Assembly (NCBI GenBank): GCA_023079485.1
Contig: CM041084.1
Location: forward strand, 36,095,609 to 36,159,608
Source of the DNA: Archilochus colubris
Taxonomy: Eukaryota; Chordata; Aves; Apodiformes; Trochilidae
Reading direction: 5' to 3'
Length of the DNA: 64,000 bases
Shown: in pieces, positions 45,001-57,350 of the stretch
How positions within the stretch are numbered: position 1 is the first letter of the stretch
How the letters are laid out: the number at the start of each line of letters is the position of its first letter
The notes under the pieces: generated by a model
The model's database searches: none
What the model was told of the DNA's origin: nothing
Seen by the model: only the letters and a program-made list of their open reading frames with translations
Position numbers and translations under genes: made by a program

Positions 45001-48000
45001 AAACACCCCACCATTGAGCTTTTTAGAGACACAAGTGCATCCTGTTATTAGAAATGTTGAAATTTTGGAAAGGCCTAAAGAGAACATGCCCAGAATAAGG
45101 AAGTTTTAAAGCAATGTGTCCTTGGTCTGGAGTTTTCCTCATCTAGTTAGTAAAGTCTTCCTATAACGTTTCTGCCATGCCATTGAAGACATCAGAAAGA
45201 ATATCAAAATAAGCATTTTACTTCCACAAAATATTTCACCTCAGGAATATTGTAACGTGAAAATAGGATTTAGTGTGATTCTTCCTCTGGGGTTTGTTTA
45301 CAGAAAGAGCAGTATTAGTGTAAAGTCCTGAGCCTTCAATATGACTCCCAACCATAGGTGCACCATACCTTGAATAATCAATCTGTCAGCTGAGCTATGA
45401 CAAGGATTATGCTGTGAAAGTAACAACTCAATGCTTATGGTGTTCACTGCCCTTAGCAACTGCTGCTGTTTTTTTTCATAAATAAAAAATATATTTTGGT
45501 GAGAACAAAGATGTCTCTGTCAATACTTGTGTTTTGGTCAGTAAGAAGATCTGTATGGTGTGAAATGTAGGAGTTGGGTGGAATTTAAACATAGGAACAA
45601 ACAGATGTGATTCAGAAAACACCTGCTAAGCAGTCGCTTGGTTGCCTAAACCTCAAAGCCCTATATTTGCCTCTCGTGATTCTTACCTTGGTGTCAGTTT
45701 CTTTTATCTGGGCCTCCTGAGTGGTCTTTTGGATGGACCCAGGACCATAACATTTTCCCATCCAAGTGTCCTGGTCAACTTTACCTCTTGCTCCTAGGGC
45801 ATGCCTCAGACTCCTTGGTACTTCTGACTTCTTGACAAAATGCAGCAGGGTCACATACATAAGGATGTTGCTTACTCCAAAGGCTTTTTTTTTTGCTTTT
45901 TTTTTCTTTTTTTTCTTTAGGGGGGTGTTTTCTATACTCCACAACAATTTAACACAGGGAAGACAGAAATAATCCCAAGAAAACTCAGTGCATGCCCCAG
46001 CCCTGGGAATAATTTAATCATCAGATTATGATCTAAGGAATCTTGAATTTGTTTGTGCTCAGGGGCACTGTTTCAGCAGAAGGGTCGAGACTGCCTTTTC
46101 TAAAATAACCATCAGCCTGATGGTCAGAGTTTTCCCCGGAGTGAGTGGAGTTGTGAATTGGGGCCTTTCAGGGCAGGAGAGATGAATCCCATGACTGCGT
46201 GAGTGCTCTAATCACAGAGTTGTTATATAGAGGGAGATGGGAAGCCAGCTTCTCCTCCAGCTATGTTTTAATAAAACATAAGTTTTGAAGGAAAGATCAC
46301 AGGAACCTATTTTCATAAAAAGAATCAGGGTGTAGATACTGAGTGGATGAAGGCATCTGTCAGACAGCTCTGTGTAGAGCCCTGTCTTTAGAGGTAACCC
46401 TCAGGTAAAGCCCTGGCTTTAGAGGGAGCCAGGATTTTAGATTTGGGACAAACCTCATTTTTTCCCCCAGTTGATTCCAGTTAGCTTGCTGAGGTGAAGG
46501 TATGCTGTGCTGGATGCATTCCAGGCCACCTGGGTGTCTCACCATGTACACCATGGGAAAGTCACACTTTCAAAACATGGTTCTGGGTACCTGGAAGGGG
46601 ACCATGGGCTGAAAAATTCTGTATTGAATCACCAAAGTTTTGGGAGCACCACAATTCTTTATGAGATTAGTTCATAAACCATATAAATTAGTAGCTGCTA
46701 ATTCATAAAAGTTAATTTCATAATAACACCAATATTGCTAGTATGTATCTGCTGGTCACTGTTCTCTCCATAGGCTTTCTGGTCCATTTTTATTTTTTAC
46801 CACAAAGGACAGCATAGAAAACTCTTGGACTGCATATTACTTATAATGAAAATTCTCACTGTAAGTGTTTCCCATTAGAAGCTGTAATGGTTACCATGGC
46901 CAGACACTCATATTGGTTTGAGTCCTCTGGGATACAAGGTTAGAATTATATTTTTAAGGAATTTTAAAAACTTAAAATGAACGTACATTCTGAGATTTTG
47001 ACCTTTTTTAGGAAAAGGATAATGAGATTCAAATATGCTTATTTCTTCTTTAATAATTTTATTTCACCTGTTGCAAAGTTCCAAAATCAGAGGACAATAT
47101 ATTCCTCCAGAAAGCATTAACAACGTGACAGCAGCAGAGATTTGCCCTGACACAGTGTCACTGACTGCTTCTGCCATACATAGGAAATATGGGCACAGTT
47201 CAGACAGTCTGTCCCATGCATGCTTCCTTCCCCAAACCTGCTTGGTACAACTGAAGAGGAGGTTACAAAGCTGCCCTGGAACCCTTCCACTTGTGATCTG
47301 CATCCTGCAGTATGGAATATTCTAAATATCATGGGCTTTCCCTAGCTAACAAGCTGGTTATTCTGGCTATGCATGAAGATACAGATTTGGGTCTTAATTA
47401 GCATCTGTAGTTTAATCAAACCGTTTATGATCCTGAGAAATCTGAACCGTAGACTTTCTGGTTTTTCTGATGACAGACAAATACCATAAACAAGAAGAAA
47501 CTAAAATAATACTTTACTACCTAAAGCATTTGCACCAGCTGTGGCTGTGGTAACTTTTGTGGAAAACTGGGAGTTCTGAAGATACTATTTTGAAGTGTCT
47601 GATGAAGATTTAAAAGATGGAGATAAAGATTTTAAAGATAAGAGACATGAGAATAGGCATCTCACAAAAGTTTTTGGTGTTAAAGTGTAGAAATCATTCT
47701 GTTTATTTTTACAGGGACTAAATCTCCTGCAGTAATAATGCTGTAAGTATCAAGCTAGGCCCAGTTTTATTATAAAAGAAGTTGACCCGAAAGAGAAAAT
47801 CTGGAATAAATTGCTTTGAAAGTGGATTGACCTGTTTAGTCTGGTGACCTAGTGAAACAGTGCAGGACTTTATAATCTTCAGTGCAGACAGGTCTGCATT
47901 GTTGAAGGAAGCAGGAAGTGTAAAGAGGGCTGTAATTGCATATTCTTTAATAAGAAATATAATTGTTGCTTTCTCCAAACAGATCTTAGACAGATTTTAA

Positions 48001-48360
48001 TAGTGTTCATGCATTGAAAAGCCTCTGAAACACACCCTTCTACCCTAATTTGTTCATACACATTGATATATTCTAATGCATTTGCACCCTCTAAAAATAA
48101 AGTCAATGTAGGGCATTTCTGATGTGTAGGGTTCCCTGCTCTTTTCTTTTAGATTGACTGTGATGTAGAGAAATATAGAGGAAGATTCAGTCAGATGAAA
48201 AAGGTCCAGCAGATGTGTTTCTTTCGATACTTTGAAGTTCCTGTCTTACAATAAGGGCTTATCATTACAATTACTATAGTGGTCAGTTTTTACTGCAGTG
48301 TCAGAGCCAGACCATCTTTTGTATTCATTGAAATAGTCCCAGTCATGCAGCACATTAAAA

Positions 48361-48402
48361 ACAAACAAACAAACAAACAAACAAACAAACAAACAAACAA
48401 AA
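48361..48402. repeat. (AAAC)n microsatellite
   Basis: About ten uninterrupted ACAA/AAAC units, followed by a degenerate A/C-rich tail to about 48450. Confidence 0.97.
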
Positions 48403-51400
48403 CCACACAAAAACCAACCAAACAAAGAAACCCACCAAAAAGAACCCAAAACCCCACAGTATAACATACTGTTTCAGAAAACTTCGGATTAGGACAGTGC
48501 ATTTATGAATTGGTATAATTTCCTTTGCTGAATTTGAAGTGGTCTCACCTTGTGTTAAACTGGTATCAATATAAATCTTGGTCAACATGAAGAAAAGTGG
48601 TATTGTGCAAAGGCTATTGTAACTACTGAATATAAAGTTCAGCAAAAGCAGCAAAAGTCCTTCCCCTAACACAGTTTTATCTTCTGTGGCTGAAATTCAC
48701 TTTTTCTTATTTCTTCATGTTCTGTACTCGTTCTAGTCATTACAAAACAAATGGTCTTCTTAACTGGCCTTAGGTGTATGGCTTTTCCATGAACCATGGT
48801 AACTGAGGCTTGAGATTTATGAACAACCGTTTAGTTTTCATTAAACTTCCTCACTTTCTAGATCTAAGCAAAATGATGCCATATGTTGGAAATCAGTTCA
48901 GTAGTGACTGTCCTTCAGCAGCTATGAAAAATTTGCATTGTTCTGCACTGCTGTGGACAGCTCTTTGGGACCATTGAGGTCACATAAATATATATGAAAT
49001 AATTTTTATTTCCAGTGAGTATTGTATTTTAAATGCCTTGCATTCTTCTTCCTGTGAAACGTGAAGTTAGGAAAACATTAGGTCTTCATTTCAGGAGACT
49101 CAGGACTTAATTTTTTATAAATAAAGTTTATAATGATAATTATTAAGTTTGCAGAAAAGATATACCATGGGTAGTGGATTTGTCACATTTTCCATGATGA
49201 CCCGACTCTATAAATAGCTTTAGAATATAAATACTCATGTGACAGAACTGTGAGTTCATCCACTCCTTTTATATATTCCACTAATCAGTTAACCTTTGAT
49301 AAAGGCTTCACTTTCTCAGGTGACCTGTGTGTGAAGTACCCCACTTTAGTCCCTGGGGGGTGTTCAATATCATTTATCTGATCAAGGCAAGTCAGACAGT
49401 CTGAATCTACTGATGATATTTACACTGCTGTGGTTTAGAAAGAGATTTTATTAAAAAGGGTATCTGCAGAAATATGAAAAGGACCACGACTGTTCATGGT
49501 AGTTCAAACAATTTGTCTTTTTTTAAAAGAGGATGTTGAGGTAAGTTGGATCCGTGCAAGCAGGAAAATGAAATCGTGGTTTGCTACTGCTTGGCAATAT
49601 TCATGCAGTGAGTCAAGTCAACAATACTGAGGTTGAGAAGAACACAAACCAAGGAGGTTGCTGATGCAAATAATGCATCCTGGTTGCTTCCTCATGAACT
49701 CTTCTATGAAATCTTGCTGCACCCATCTTGATTGCATATGCTAATCCTGGTTTCTTAATTGACTCATAACAGATTTATCTGGATTTCCAACTTCCTCTTC
49801 TCTTTAGAATGTTAATTAAAAGAAAAACGATTACACTTAAGGTATTCATGACAATAACAAGAGTTTTCTGCTAGAAGTGTTCAGAGCCAAATTTTGCTTT
49901 TATTTATATGGGACCATTCAAAATCAATTATTTTGAGTCTGTTCTGGCCTAGTGACCTTTTGATACCGACATAGTAAATATTTGTCTTAGCAGGAATGGA
50001 AGGTAGTTCATATAGTATATTTTCTAAATTTTACTTCCTACTGTAGAATTAAGAAAAAGCCCCCAGCTTAACAAGTCAAAAGCCACTTTTTTTAAATGAA
50101 AATGAGCCCAAATGTGCACATGTAGACTTGTATATTCTTCCTCTCTTCCCCAAAATCAGTCACTGCCACTATTAGACTTGCGGATGTGGGAAAAGGAGGG
50201 CTTCTAAATTCTCTGCATGGGATATGGAGATTTTGAGGCATGTCTGTAGCATAAACAGATAATTGTCCTTTTTTAACTTTTATACTGGATGTAGAAGTTG
50301 TTTATTTTTACTCAGGATTTAGGAACTCTAATTAATAGTTGTTAATGTTTTTTGTCATGCTAACAAAATCAGATTTAATTAAAGAAGAAGCAGAATTAAG
50401 AGTCATTCTTCTTCCTTTTTCGTTAAAAGAAAGAAAAGCCAGTTTCTACTGTGGACTTGTACAGGGCTGTTTTTGTTTGGTATTTTTTGGTTTTGCATTT
50501 GTTTCTCCTTAACAAGGCACTCTGTAGTCATAGTCTTGTTTGGTAACCCACCATATTGTTGTTGGTGGTTTGGGTTTTTTTATATTCAGTAGATTAAATC
50601 ATACTATCCTATTTGGGATCTTCCCACCATTACGGCTTTTGCCACCCATAACCTTATTTTATGATCAAAGGGGAAATAAAGGGAAAGCAGTAATGTTAAT
50701 AGGCTTTCCCATGCAATCTCTCTGGGAATGGTCTTTTTATAAGTGTCTTGAACTTGACCTCTTCAGAAGGCCCAAAGGTCCAACACACATTTTAAAAGTT
50801 GCATTTAAATTTTAATATTTTTATTCCGTGAAGCCATTTAAAACCTGGCCCTCAAAACACAAAGCATAAATCTTTCAGGGCAGTCATACAGTAAAATTGA
50901 TGTGTGCGGAAGAGAAGTTCTGGAAAACCCCTACAGCTCTGTTGCTTTGCTTTTCATGTTGTTTTATAGATACCTTCCCTATAACACTACCAAATAATCA
51001 AACAGAATCCAATGAATAATATTGTGATTTCATCACTCTGGCATTTGAACTTGCAAATACAATTTAGCAATGAATTAGGAGAGGAAAAGTTTTGCATTGC
51101 CCCACCCTCATTATAAAAATGTTCTTCAGAGCCAAACATTTCAGGCATTAGAAAGATTTACAGTAATAATATAAGTAGCTATAATGAACTTGGGAACAAG
51201 GGAGTCTTGTAAGAGATTCTCAGAATGAGAGAGAGGTTTTGTAAGCAATTCTATCAACACTAAATAAATATTTAGGAAGATTATCTTCTCTTAGTGAGTC
51301 TGTATAATAATTGTAGTGCTAATAGGAAGTATATGATTTGGATATGAGAAGATTCATATCTCTGAGTCCATACAACTTGTTTGTGTGGGTGAATCTAGTT

Positions 51401-54400
51401 CTCATTAAAGGTACTGGTTTGACTGTCCTGATTGCTGCAGTCTTCTTTCCATGAAAACAAGTCAGCTTTGTCACCAGCCATGCAAGGTTTCCAGTCATCC
51501 CTCAGTTCATCTGAGGGCAATCTCTTCTGTCTGCAATCTCTTTTGTTGCTGGTTGTTTTGTCTTTTGGGTGTTTTTTTTTTGTTGTTTTTTTTTTTTTTG
51601 GTTGGTCATCAAGACAGCCAAAAGTGACAGATCAAAGTGATAATATACTTGAAAAGGAAAAGAGCATGTGTTAAGTGATTGAACTTGACCTGGGGGTCAC
51701 ACCATTGCCCATCACTGTAATGTCAGTGTGCAATCTTCAACCTTGGGAACACAGACAATTCCTGTTTAATTTTCCTTTGTTTACTTCTGCAGCTTTCCTA
51801 GTGCAAATTCCTAACCCCAAATCACTGATCATACCAGAACACAGAGAAAACTGGGGAACAAGGAGAGACAAGGCATGAGGGAGGCAGGTGAGAGTGGCTA
51901 CTTGTCCCCTCTGGCACATCTGCCTGGACACCCCCAGTCAGTGTCCTGCTGCAAAGGAATGGCAGGGATGGAGCATGACCTCTTCTTCCTGACACTCACC
52001 CAGCTTTTCATGAGTTAGGCTGAGCTGAGGATGTGGGCACAGAAACAGGGAATCCCGTTGAAATTGCTGGAAAAAAAACCCTCTCATTAACTTAATGAGA
52101 TTTGGAACATTACAAGGGAACTCCAGCTGGAACCAGATCTGAACCCGAGTGTGAAACATTCCTGAATACACTACCACAAACTTGTTTCAAGGAGAATATG
52201 TGCTCAGACATACAAATGGCTAGATTCTGATCTTGGTAACGCCAGCATGAGTCTCTTGACTCACAAACTGCACTCAGAGGACTAGCCCTGGAGACTATAA
52301 AATGAAGACACACGCATGCCACAGGAGACTGCAAAAGGAGGGTGGAGCTATGAAGATTTAGCCACACACCTTGCTGGAACACCTTAAGACAGGTAGACCT
52401 GGCAGCAGTTGGCTGAGACAGGACTTTCATCCTGCATAATCACTACTTTCTATAATTAAGTGCACAGTCTGACTGAGTTCAACTTTATTGTGCTGTGGTG
52501 TATCTTCACTCAGATCCTCAGTACCAGACCTCTTGCCCAGCTCTTTAAGAAATACACATCACTTTCATTTCTGTAAGACAAGAGGCTGAGCTGCCATGAT
52601 TGTTGGGCTTCCTGGGGGAAGAGGTCTGCCCTGTGAATATCAAAAAGATAGATGGAGAAGAGAAGAAATAGATTCTCCCTCCACCATAACGTGATAAGGC
52701 AGCAGGCTGGGCTCAAAATAGGCAGAGGAAGTGCTGAGTGACCCAAGTGATGACAGGCTTGGTGGCATTCTCCTGTGTATATAGAAGCCACTTGTTTTGT
52801 CCATATGTCTCCATACTGTGGCTGAGAAACAACTGTAGTGTTCTCATGGGGTGCTACTCAGTCTGCAAGTTTAGTCTGAAGGGGAAAACCAGTCTGTTCC
52901 CATCTAGTTTATAAACTTTTGAAAAATGTCAGTAGAAAAAAGATCTCTTCATTAACTAGTATGTATTCTTTGCCATCCATGGAGGTACCAAAAACTCTCA
53001 CTTTGATTAAAGTTAATGTGAGTTTTCCTGGAATAAGAATTGGCCCTTGACAGAGCTCTCACTTGTCACCTGTTTAAGAGTGTTTTCATTATTTTCTGAT
53101 TACTTACCCAGTGTTGTAAAATTTAACTTTTCTTTATTAAGTAATTTAATTCTCAGAGCTCACAAAAAACTTTACATGTAATCCATCTCTTTCATTTTAA
53201 CTGTTTCAAAGCAAATTCCATTTCTTGAAGCAGGTTTTTTTTCCACATTTCACATCTGAACTTGCAGTGAGAGAGATTAATACAAAACAAATAAAAACTT
53301 GCTTTTTTGAAACTTTTGAACAAGTTAAAACACATCCAAAACTCTATTCACAGTAATTTATACTAATTAAAATGCTGAAGCTGCATTAACAAGAAATGAA
53401 AAGGAGTACTTTGGTTCTTATCTTTTGCAATGTGAATATTTTTCATGCTCAGCTTTTCATAACTACTACTAGAAACATTATACCTTGTATTATTTCAGTG
53501 GTAAATGCTATTGCTGTTTGGCATTTTATGGGGTGTGGTTTATAATTTTATTAGCACCATCTGTTGTTTAAAAGATAATATAGACTGTTTTAAAATTACC
53601 AAAAAACACTGGTGTACACAGAATCAGGAGCAACATTTGCAGTTTGCTCTTTGCCTGGCAATTTATCTGCACATAAAGCTGACTCATTGAAGGCAGCTGA
53701 ATTTAACTCCTTTTGGTTGATGCTATGCTTTAAATGCCTCCACTGGACTATGCATTGAATTCTACCAGTATCAGGACCACATTCTATATCTGAATATGTA
53801 TCTGAAATCTATATCTATTCTATATCTATGCTGGCAGATCTCCCTGAAAATGCTAAAAGGTAGAGGGGGAAATGGAAGGCCATATTTTGACTGGACTAAG
53901 GACCCTGAAGATCACCTTCAAGCAGAATGAAGTATTTAAAAGGGAAAGATGGGCCAGCAAGATGAATCAGAAATAGGTTTGCTTGCATGAATTGTGTTTC
54001 TTCTGAAAATGCTTTGACACATCTCAGGGCAAAAAAAAAGAGTTTTTAATTACTGAACAAACCTTTTTTCCTGAAGCTGAATGGAAACACAGCATCATGG
54101 ACAGGTGGTTTTACACACTTAACTCCACCCACAGCCTGAGAGCAGAACCAGTTAAAATACAAAGGCAGAAGAGGTCATAAATACAGGAGGTAAGGGATGC
54201 TTGAGTGAACTTGGAGGAAGATCAGTGATAAAAGACCAGAAGAGACGCATGTGGTTGGCCTGTGTCTTGGCCAGGTGGAGAGCTATTTCAGCTTTGCTTA
54301 ACAGGCAAACCATCATGTCCTTCTCTGATCTTTATCTGTTACCTAACTGCTTAAAATAAATAGCCAGTTGCATTTAGGGAGAGAGAAAAAACACTATTAG

Positions 54401-54904
54401 ATAAGAGTTTGCCAGTCACAATTGGACTCTTCTGGATTTATGGGGCAGAGACAATTGCTCTCTTTTGCTAGAGATTTACAAAAAAGAAGAAACTTCCCAG
54501 CTTGATTTCACAAAATAAAATTTGTAACACTTTGGCTTCCAGCTACTGAATTTCTGTCTGAAGAGTATACTTAGGAGGACAAGTCCTCTGTTACCAAGGA
54601 ACAGAAAAAACATGTCAAGGAAAGACTCATCTTCCTGCTAGTGTCTGACAACACAAGTACTTTGGACTGAGAAAACCTGCACTTCAAACTAGTAAGAATC
54701 CAGGTGACAGACATTCCATTTAACTCAATACCATATTTATCAGGAAAGGTGGGCAAGCTTAGCTATTCCAGAAAAAAAAAATTAAAAAAAAAAAATCGTA
54801 GCTATTCTTGTACAGTATTCACATTCTGGAGTGAAGAACCCCAAACCCAAACAAACAGAAAGAAGCTCTGGCAGGGGTCTATACACTTCATCATGGAATT
54901 AGGC

Positions 54905-55068
54905 TGATTTTTATTCTAGAATAATTATTCCACTCACAATGCAGAGTAATTATTCCCAAATAAAGTCTCCTTTTTTATTGCAATGAAGTGTCCATGGGGA
55001 GCTATCACAGAGTAGTTACCCAGAATTGCTGTGCCGCTTAACTTCCCCCATGTAGACAAGCCTTAAGA
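54905..55068. mobile_element. hAT-like non-autonomous DNA transposon relic
   Basis: AATAATTATTCCACTCACAA, AATAAAGTCTCCTTTTTTAT, GTGTCCATGGGGAGCTATC and a terminal CATGTAGACAAGCCTT resemble old hAT-type elements common in turtles and crocodilians, which end in a TAGACAAGCCC-like motif. Both ends are eroded and I see no clear 8-bp target duplication. Survival in a bird genome would make it old. Confidence 0.45.
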
Positions 55069-55254
55069 AATCATATCCAAAAGAAGATTGAGGGGGGAAA
55101 AAGAGGTGTCTGTGCATGTGTTACAGCACGAAGTGTTACTGTAAATAGTTATACATTGTAATGTAGATGTTGGAAACCACACATATATCCCAGGAATATA
55201 TACACAGTAATAGCAGCAGAAAAGGTTTTTGTGGAAACATACAATAAGAATTCA

Positions 55255-55585
55255 CTCCTTTTTCCTTTTTTCTTTCCTTCTCCTTTTCCTCCCTTTTCAT
55301 TTTCCTTTTCTCCTTTTCCTTTTCTCCTTTTTTTTTCCTTTTTCCTTTCTTTTTTTCTTTTCCTTTTCTTTCTTCCTTTTCTTTTTTCCCTTTCCTCACT
55401 TCATTTTTCTTTTCCTTTCCTTTTTTAATTCGTCTTTATTTTCCTTTTCCTTTTCCATTTCCTTTTCCTTTTTTTTTCTTTTCTCCCTTTTCCTTCTCCT
55501 TTTTTTTCTTTTCTCCTTTTCCTTTTATCCTTTTCTCTTTTTCTCCATTCTCCATTTCCCTTTTTTCCATTTTTCCTTTTCCTAT
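55255..55585 (+). repeat. Polypyrimidine block, (TTTTCC)n-like
   Basis: About 330 bp of almost pure C/T on the plus strand, built from irregular TTTTCC and TTTCTC units with only a few purines. The apparent Phe/Leu/Ser-rich and Lys/Glu/Arg-rich frames on the two strands are artefacts of this composition. Confidence 0.95.
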
Positions 55586-56649
55586 TGAGAGTTCTTGTCT
55601 TTATTCTCTGCAAACCCACTCTTTTCTAAACAATTTTATGGTATACCCTCTCTGGATCCACTGGGAAGAAATGATTAATAGCGTTTGGGTTTCTGGAACA
55701 GGGTAGCTCCAGTATGGTACTGGGTCATAACTCCTTAAATGAGATGAAATGTTGGACCTTTGGCATGTGCCTCAACAACAAATTATATTCAAGGGCAAGA
55801 ACAAGGAATGTTTTATTAGCTGAGCCTCCTATTATATTAATACTTCACTGAGATGCATAATGCAGTCCACCCTCTCTCTTGCTTCAGGCTGAGTAATGTA
55901 TAGTTGTATTTATGTTTGTGTCACATTTTCACGCTCTTGGAACTTGTAAAAAAACCCACAAAAAGTATTTTATAGGTCACAAGATTCCTGAAATTTGTGG
56001 TCTTGGCCAAGAGTTTGACTGTCCTGCCACTTTAGGTCACTCTCGAGGCTTCCTTAATGATGGGTGATCCAGACAAGATCATCTCCTCTGACTCCTGTCA
56101 CATCCTTGTGACAGAGGTATGCTTACAGTATCCCTGTAGTGTCCAAATATTATCCCTGGGCCATGCTGTGTGATCTGCTCTTCAACATGGCCCCACTCTC
56201 ACAGTCACTCTCATATCCATGGCAAAGCTCTTCCAACACTTGGTCCTGTGTATGGCACAGCACCAGAGTCCCTGTCTACTACTGTGACCTAAAGCACATA
56301 TATTGCAGGCAACTCACACTGCTGGGGAAGGCAGGGAGGAGGAACATAATGCTCATGAATGAGGTAGGAAGCTCTAGTTCTGTTGGGAGCATCAAAACAG
56401 CCTGAGCAGGTGTTTTATCTATTGGCCAAAGTGCCCTGACAAGTGCTGGTGTTATCTCCATGACTAGTGTGCAGTGCCTGGCTGGTGAGAGCTGCCACCT
56501 TGAGCCCAGGTCCAATGCTTCTTGGCTGTTCTGGGTACGTGACACAAGTCAAAAGATGTTGCATTGGCCTCCTGGGAAAAGAGCAACTGATTCTGTGCCT
56601 ATAATTTTGAGATAGGTGGAGGAGAACCACTGTGTTTTGTTTTTCTTTT

Positions 56650-57350
56650 TCTTTTTTTTTTAGCCTGGAGCAGACAGGTTGCCCATCCCAGGGCAAAGAC
56701 TGGTGCACACTCCCTTCTGGAAGGTCACCAGGCATCCCTCCCCAGATCAGGGGAGAGCAGCTTGTGGCTTGCAAACCCACTGGCCTTCCAACTCTGAGAA
56801 ACTGCAGAGGGAGAGGGAGCTCTGCGCGGTCTCTGCCAAGCCCTGCCGTGACCTTTGGTGCTGCCTCAGTGGACATGGCTCCGGCAAGGGGAGAGCCATG
56901 TGCAGTGCCATCTGGGCCCACACCGGCGAGGTGACCCTCCCTCCGGCACTCCGGCTGCGGACACCTGTGCCTCTCTCTGCCTCTAGAGCCCCATCTCCTG
57001 CTTTGCTCTCCAGTCTCACCCTAACACTGCTCAGGCATCTCCCTCCATCTCTCCTCTCTGTGGACAACAGTGACTCGGCACTGTCTGTCTGTCTGTCTGT
57101 CTGTCCCAGCTAGCTCAGGGCTTGGCAACATGCACTGCTGGGATGTGGATCGTGGTGGTTGCTGATAAAAGGAGAAGCCTGGTTTGCCACCTCCTGGGAC
57201 CTTCACTCCTGCAGCCACGTGGTGGACCGCTTTGTCTCCTGCCACCACAGGCTCATACATCTACATCTCCATGGCTCCCCCAGATAATAAAGGGGGTGAA
57301 GTTTGCCTTCGTGTGCCTCTGATTTCAGTGAGTTTGAGGTGACACCCTGA
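56650..57350. other. GC-richer patch of unknown nature
   Basis: A 700-bp patch much richer in G+C than its surroundings, with several CpGs near 56825-56950. On plus it carries a GATAAAAGG TATA-like motif near 57163 and an AATAAA near 57286, a spacing seen in LTRs. I found no convincing TG...CA ends or target duplication. It could be a solo LTR, a non-coding exon or chance. Confidence 0.3.
57081..57105. repeat. (CTGT)n microsatellite
   Basis: Six CTGT units inside a GC-rich patch. Confidence 0.95.

Noticed and set aside
48246..48672. Val/Cys/Leu/Phe-rich minus-strand frames resembling a membrane protein
   Set aside because: The hydrophobic pattern comes from translating the (AAAC)n microsatellite.
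55229..55619. Phe/Leu/Ser-rich frame on plus and Lys/Glu/Arg-rich frames on minus
   Set aside because: Both strands of the same polypyrimidine block; not coding.
56415..56921. 168-codon minus-strand frame
   Set aside because: No recognisable domain, contains a Lys/Glu stretch from a pyrimidine run, and overlaps other frames in a GC-rich patch.
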